Below, one piece after another: positions 59,801-64,000 of a stretch of 64,000 nucleotides of DNA. The stretch comes from Ailanthus altissimus (taxonomy: Eukaryota > Streptophyta > Magnoliopsida > Sapindales > Simaroubaceae), in the NCBI GenBank assembly GCA_946807835.1, contig OX327711.1, positions 14,109,501 through 14,173,500 of the forward strand. The letters are read 5' to 3'. The first letter of the stretch is position 1. Each line of letters begins with the position of its first letter. Below the pieces are notes generated by a model. It was given only the letters and a program-made list of their open reading frames with translations, ran no database searches and was not told where the DNA came from. The translations under genes and the position numbers were made by a program.

Positions 59801-61678
59801 TGTGTGCAGGAAAAAGCTAGTGTCATGTAATTCCATTCAATACTGTGATCCAGTAACTATGACCCCAAAAACTGAACTTACCAATAGTCTAGAACATTAT
59901 CACAGGTACTGAAGGAGGAAAAAAATGCAAAACAAAGAAAATGCAGTTAATAGCAGGTTATTTTTTAAACTTTTGGGAACTCCACATTTTAGAGGAAGCA
60001 AGCCCATCAAGAAATAAATTCAAGAAACTAATCAGTGGATGAACCACTCCCATCCCTGGTAGATGTTCATTCTTGCTTCCCACTCCCACCTCCCTCTTAA
60101 CCACCATGAACCTTGTCAAGAGGAAAGAAATGGAAAGCAGGCAGTGCACGAAATCTGGAAACTAAATACTAAAATTCCTGTGTACTACTTATCTGATGGA
60201 GAAAAGCAAGTATACCTAGATGCTTAAACTGCTTATAGTTAACGCTTTTAAGGAACATTACCTGGCCTTATTTCCAATCTGGAAGTTTGATCAAAATACA
60301 AACACAGTCGAGTTCGAAGGGTCCAGAAACGATCAGTAACATTATTGAACTCTATTAAGTCCATTTTTTGAGATTTTCTTATCTGACATTTGTGGATAAC
60401 TATGCATTACATGATAACATTCATATTTTAAAGAGTCCAAGCAATATTCTAAAGTTCAAATCTACTCTCCGTTAGGTCCTTAAGAGTCAAAGAAAATGCT
60501 TAATGCTATAAAATTTGTTTAAGAAACAAAACCATTTTTCACATTACTCCCCTTTCTTCTCAAGTCTCCACTTTTAAAACACAATTGTTGTCTCAATATA
60601 TCCCAGAACCCAATGAAAAACAAACAGTGCGGAAGATATCAGGAAATTTTTCATAATCTATTCATATACAAAAACAACATTTTATGAATTTGAAAGCCAA
60701 TGCATATCTAGTCATTCTAGATTATAATCAACATTTATCAAAACCATAGCAAACTAACCTTGGGATGCAAAAGAAACACTTGTTTGTGAAACCCAAACAC
60801 AATTGCACGTACTGTAACATAGTAAAAAAGCCAAAATTCATAGAATCAAATTAATGTCCTATGAAAAGAATGATTGAAACAGTCATAATGTCACAAAAGA
60901 CTCTAAATTATCACCTCCATTTACAATAAAGTTCATAAGATGGAAAACCTTCTGGGTTGTCCAACCATATTCAGGCACTCTCAGCTCAATTCTTATTAAT
61001 TGTATCTGCAAATCGTAACCATCAGTTAGAATACTCAAAATTTCTTTTTAACTAATTTCACCCCAAATAATAGCAAACAACATCCCACAAATCCTCATCT
61101 TCTCATAAACGATAATACATAATAGCAACACAACTTCAAACCATAATTGGACCTATCATGCCAATTTGAGTAGCAGAAGTATTTCAAAATTTTCAAGATT
61201 CTCAAAACTAACAAGGACACGTGCAAAAAGAAAAAGAAAATTGACATGGATTCACGGAAATTTAAGATCCATTCAATAATTCACTACAATGTCGTTATCT
61301 AAAAATTTATTCAACTTTTAAGCACGGTAAACACCCTACCACTGTACCTTACATATCTAAAACTTATACACGCGTCATCTAAAATCAAATAACCACAAAA
61401 TTAATCTAACTCGCGGAAATTTGCATAACAAATCAACCAAAAATGATAATAATAAGAATAAAAGATAAAGATATACAGAGAAAGAATACGATAGATAGTT
61501 GAAAGAAAGAGAGAATGACCAGAGCGACAGCCGAGACAAGCGCATAAGCAGCACAGAGAGTGTAGAAGATCCCGTCCTGCCACTGAGCCGACTCGTTGAT
61601 CTCATCCCACCAACTCATGACCATAGCTCCTAACTCGAACGGGGAGAAGTTCAGTAGCATTCCCGTAATTCTCCTCAT
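56814..61678 (-). CDS. TOM1-like: TOM1/TOM3/THH1-family seven-pass membrane protein
   Basis: Eleven exons in coding order: 61678-61520, 61005-60915, 60811-60759, 59740-59648, 59499-59428, 58726-58654, 58503-58458, 58319-58256, 57560-57507, 57062-56985, 56906-56814. They join to 291 residues, the typical family length. Hallmarks are SWWDEINES near residue 22, [18 protein letters not shown], then [27 protein letters not shown] and a C-terminal LRKLPPKR. About seven hydrophobic spans are visible. The family was named because Arabidopsis TOM1 and TOM3 are host tonoplast proteins that tobamoviruses use for RNA replication; related THH1 has the same fold, and the normal cellular role is poorly known. 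The start is the ATG that gives a short hydrophilic N-terminus. The fourth intron has a GC donor. Which of TOM1, TOM3 or THH1 is the orthologue is not settled. Confidence 0.93.
59641..59650 (-). other. GC-type 5' splice site in the TOM1-like gene
   Basis: The exon ends ATATATCACCAG at 59648 and the intron begins GCAAGT. The next exon begins GCAAGAAGCTTACC at 59499, giving I-Y-H-Q-A-R-S-L-P in frame. The nearby GT (CAAGTA) would shift the frame or need a non-AG acceptor. The context CAG|GCAAGT is the consensus of GC-AG introns. Confidence 0.75.
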
Positions 61679-63453
61679 TTGCGTACAAACTTTCCCGACT
61701 GCTTTCTCGAGAAAGTCAAAGAGTCTTTCCTCCCAAACAAGCACAGCACAATAAAAGCCCCTGAGAAGTCCAGAAACGTGACAAGAGCTAAGGCGAAAAA
61801 AAAAGTACAAAAAAAAATTGCTAATTACCAAAAACAAACAGAAAAATTAGTGACGAGTCCGAGTGTAAGAGTATGACTCTACCAGACGGTCTCGATCGCT
61901 CTCACCTAAGGTTCTACCAGATCAACGGACGAGGTTAGTTGTTATAGGTTGATGATGTTATGTTCATTTGCCACGTAGTTCACTAGAGTGACGTGTTTTT
62001 TTTGTGTTAATAATTATTTCCCGGTTAGGCGGCAATTAAATTTAACCATGACACGTCTTGCAAAAAAAAAAAATTATCAAAAATCAATTCAAAGTTTGCA
62101 GTTAAAATAGACATAAAATTAAATTACTTAATAATTTATTCTATTAATGAACGAGCACAAGACTTTCGTTACTGATTGAAAAATTAAAATTTTAAATTTT
62201 TGTGTGTAATAAAAATATTTTTGTCTCTTTTACAGGCGGTGAGCTTTTTTTTTTTTTTTTTCGTAAATTCTAATGGTGAAATGAAAAATCTGGTGGCAAT
62301 AAAATAAAATTTTACGGAAAATTTTAAAACTGGAAGGAAGGAAGACGATCACGTGTTGCAGATGAGGAGATGCCATTGGAGATTCTCTTCAATCCTTCAC
62401 GGGTGGGCCCACAAATAAAGGGCAGGGGCGGCGCGCTGGGATGAGAAGAGAGGTACTATTTTAACAGGTTGTGACGTGAAATTTCATCACAGACTGACAT
62501 CGTCATCCACATGGACGGTTTGGCCGGTTCGTCGGCGATTTGGACTTTGGTTTGTGGGATTTGTCATTCACGCGTCTGTACGCACTCCATACACACTGGC
62601 TTATTTATATAATACAATTTAATAATTTCCCCAACTAAATAGACCATTGCTGACCACAAAATTAAAAATTATATTGTTGTAGTGGTAATATCTGCGCAGG
62701 TTCAAATTTTAAGAGGAGTTAAAGAGTGTATTTTTTTAAATTTGTAGTTGTAACAGTAGTTTCCAAATTTAGTTATAACAGCAGTTTTCATAATTAATTA
62801 TAAATATTTGTAACGAGATTGTTGAGATGTATGATATATTATATATTGATATATAAAAATAAAAAAAAGCGTATTCAAAATGCTAACATCATGAAGCTTT
62901 AAAGTTTGAAAGTTAATAAGAAAATATATTATCTTCGTTATTTTTATATAATCATATTTAAAAAAGTTGCACGCAATTTTATAATATTATTAATAAATAT
63001 TTTTTAAATTTAATTGAGGAATATTAAATATCTCATATTTTAAAAAATAATGCCCAATAAATTTAGATATAATAAATTATTTTAAAATTTACACTATTTA
63101 TTACCTAATATTTACTTATGCATCACCTTTTAAATATAATTTAAAATTTTAACATTATTTTTTAATATAATAATTATTTTTTAAATATAATCAATTTAAT
63201 AAGACCTAATAATACATTTTCACATTAATAAATGTCTAACCCAATTCCTTAAAATTGAGGGAAAAGATATATCCTCAAATAAAAACCCTTCGAAAGAATG
63301 AAGAAAAATACACACTAATAACATTTGAGTAAAATAAACGACCCTCTCATAATAAGGGATATATAAATACTATTACAACTATTATTACAAATCAAACAAC
63401 ATACAAGATAGTGTTTGTTGAGGGAGAGAACGCCTTTCTCCTTCTTGAGGTTA
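61679..63453. other. Upstream flank of the TOM1-like gene and AT-rich intergenic DNA
   Basis: The first few hundred bases are the likely promoter and leader. A GATCACGTGTTG G-box lies at about 62348-62359 and a GGGCCCA word near 62406; these may instead serve an undetected gene, since they are far from the start codon. From 62580 on the sequence is AT-rich with nothing recognisable. Confidence 0.4.
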
Positions 63454-64000
63454 TGTTGAAGCGAAAAATTTAATATTCAACCTAAAACCCTAATTTCTTT
63501 GCGCGGTAGAATAACCTGTTAATCAAGTAAAATAATAAGAATTTAAAGTAGAATATAAAAGAGCACGATACAATCTTACGTGATTCGATCATTTGCTTAC
63601 GTCTATAGTGGATCCAAATATCTTAACATCTCTTATTAACTTCCTAAAGATTTTATAAGGAAAACTCAATTTGAAGAACCCTCAAAATGACCTAATGTTT
63701 AGTGAACCCTTACTCTACCACAAGTAATGATCACCCAAATGACGATTCCACCCTAGCATACACAAGCATTTAGTGTCTAACCAATTCTTCCCCTCTCTTA
63801 AAGTCTTTCTTAATGATTGATCTGAAATAAAGAGTTTACAAGTGTTTATATAAGGTGTATTTCGTGCCTATTAACCATATTTCTTGTTAAAGTAAGAGTC
63901 CACTTGTTTTGAAAGTTCAAAACTTTTCAAAACTTAAAATTCGGATAAAAAACAGACTCCCTGTCTCTTCTGGCGCTGCGGTAATCATCTCTGGGTGCCG
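63454..64000 (-). mobile_element. Possible LTR retroelement fragment, cut by the window edge
   Basis: Read on the minus strand, the segment has a TTATATAA box (about 63846-63853), then a block containing CGATCATTTGCTTACGTC-type sequence (63588-63605 on +) as seen in many plant LTRs. It ends TTCGCTTCAACA at 63454, a TG...CA-type terminus. No coding sequence and no target duplication can be seen because the other end is outside the window. Confidence 0.3.

Noticed and set aside
1..64000. CRISPR array, bacterial operon, phage or integrated virus
   Set aside because: No regularly spaced repeats with unique spacers, no operon-like gene packing and no viral genes are seen. The window is plain plant nuclear DNA.

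Overview
This is a stretch of nuclear DNA from a flowering plant (eudicot). It is AT-rich, its genes are full of introns with plant-style splice sites, its promoters carry plant motifs (TGGGCC site II boxes, telo-boxes, G-boxes), and about a third of it is layered transposon debris. A woody eudicot is a reasonable guess, but the species cannot be fixed from the sequence alone. All gene models were assembled by eye from exon reading frames and splice sites; the six complete ones each join into a single open frame.

Layout: 1-370 is the end of an unrecognised gene. 1987-3685 (+) encodes Mediator subunit MED21, and 5659-10315 (-) a three-RRM RNA-binding protein of the RBP45 type; these two genes converge. 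11013-28130 is a nested transposon block. It holds a 2.4 kb solo LTR, a decayed Mutator-like element with a MURA-type transposase on + and an Ulp1/DUF1985 protein on -, a 2.7 kb solo LTR inserted in the latter, a hAT element, and a second hAT transposase remnant. LINE debris follows at 28880-29720.

32370-41947 (-) is a 20-exon gene for the plant ASPM (abnormal spindle) homologue, with calponin-homology and IQ motifs. 43540-45322 has a palindrome-rich tandem repeat and one TIR element inserted in another. 46204-47913 (+) is a cytochrome P450 of the CYP85 clan, followed by a decayed tandem copy. 52992-55685 (+) is a Derlin (ER-associated degradation), and 56814-61678 (-) a seven-pass TOM1/TOM3/THH1-family membrane protein. 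The right edge holds retroelement-like sequence.

The genes are unrelated housekeeping or metabolic functions and do not form a pathway cluster. I see no new multi-gene system. The points most worth checking are two GC-AG introns, the composite Mutator/Ulp1 element with nested insertions, the element-within-element at 44504-45322, the palindrome-rich repeat, and recent short duplications around the ASPM gene.
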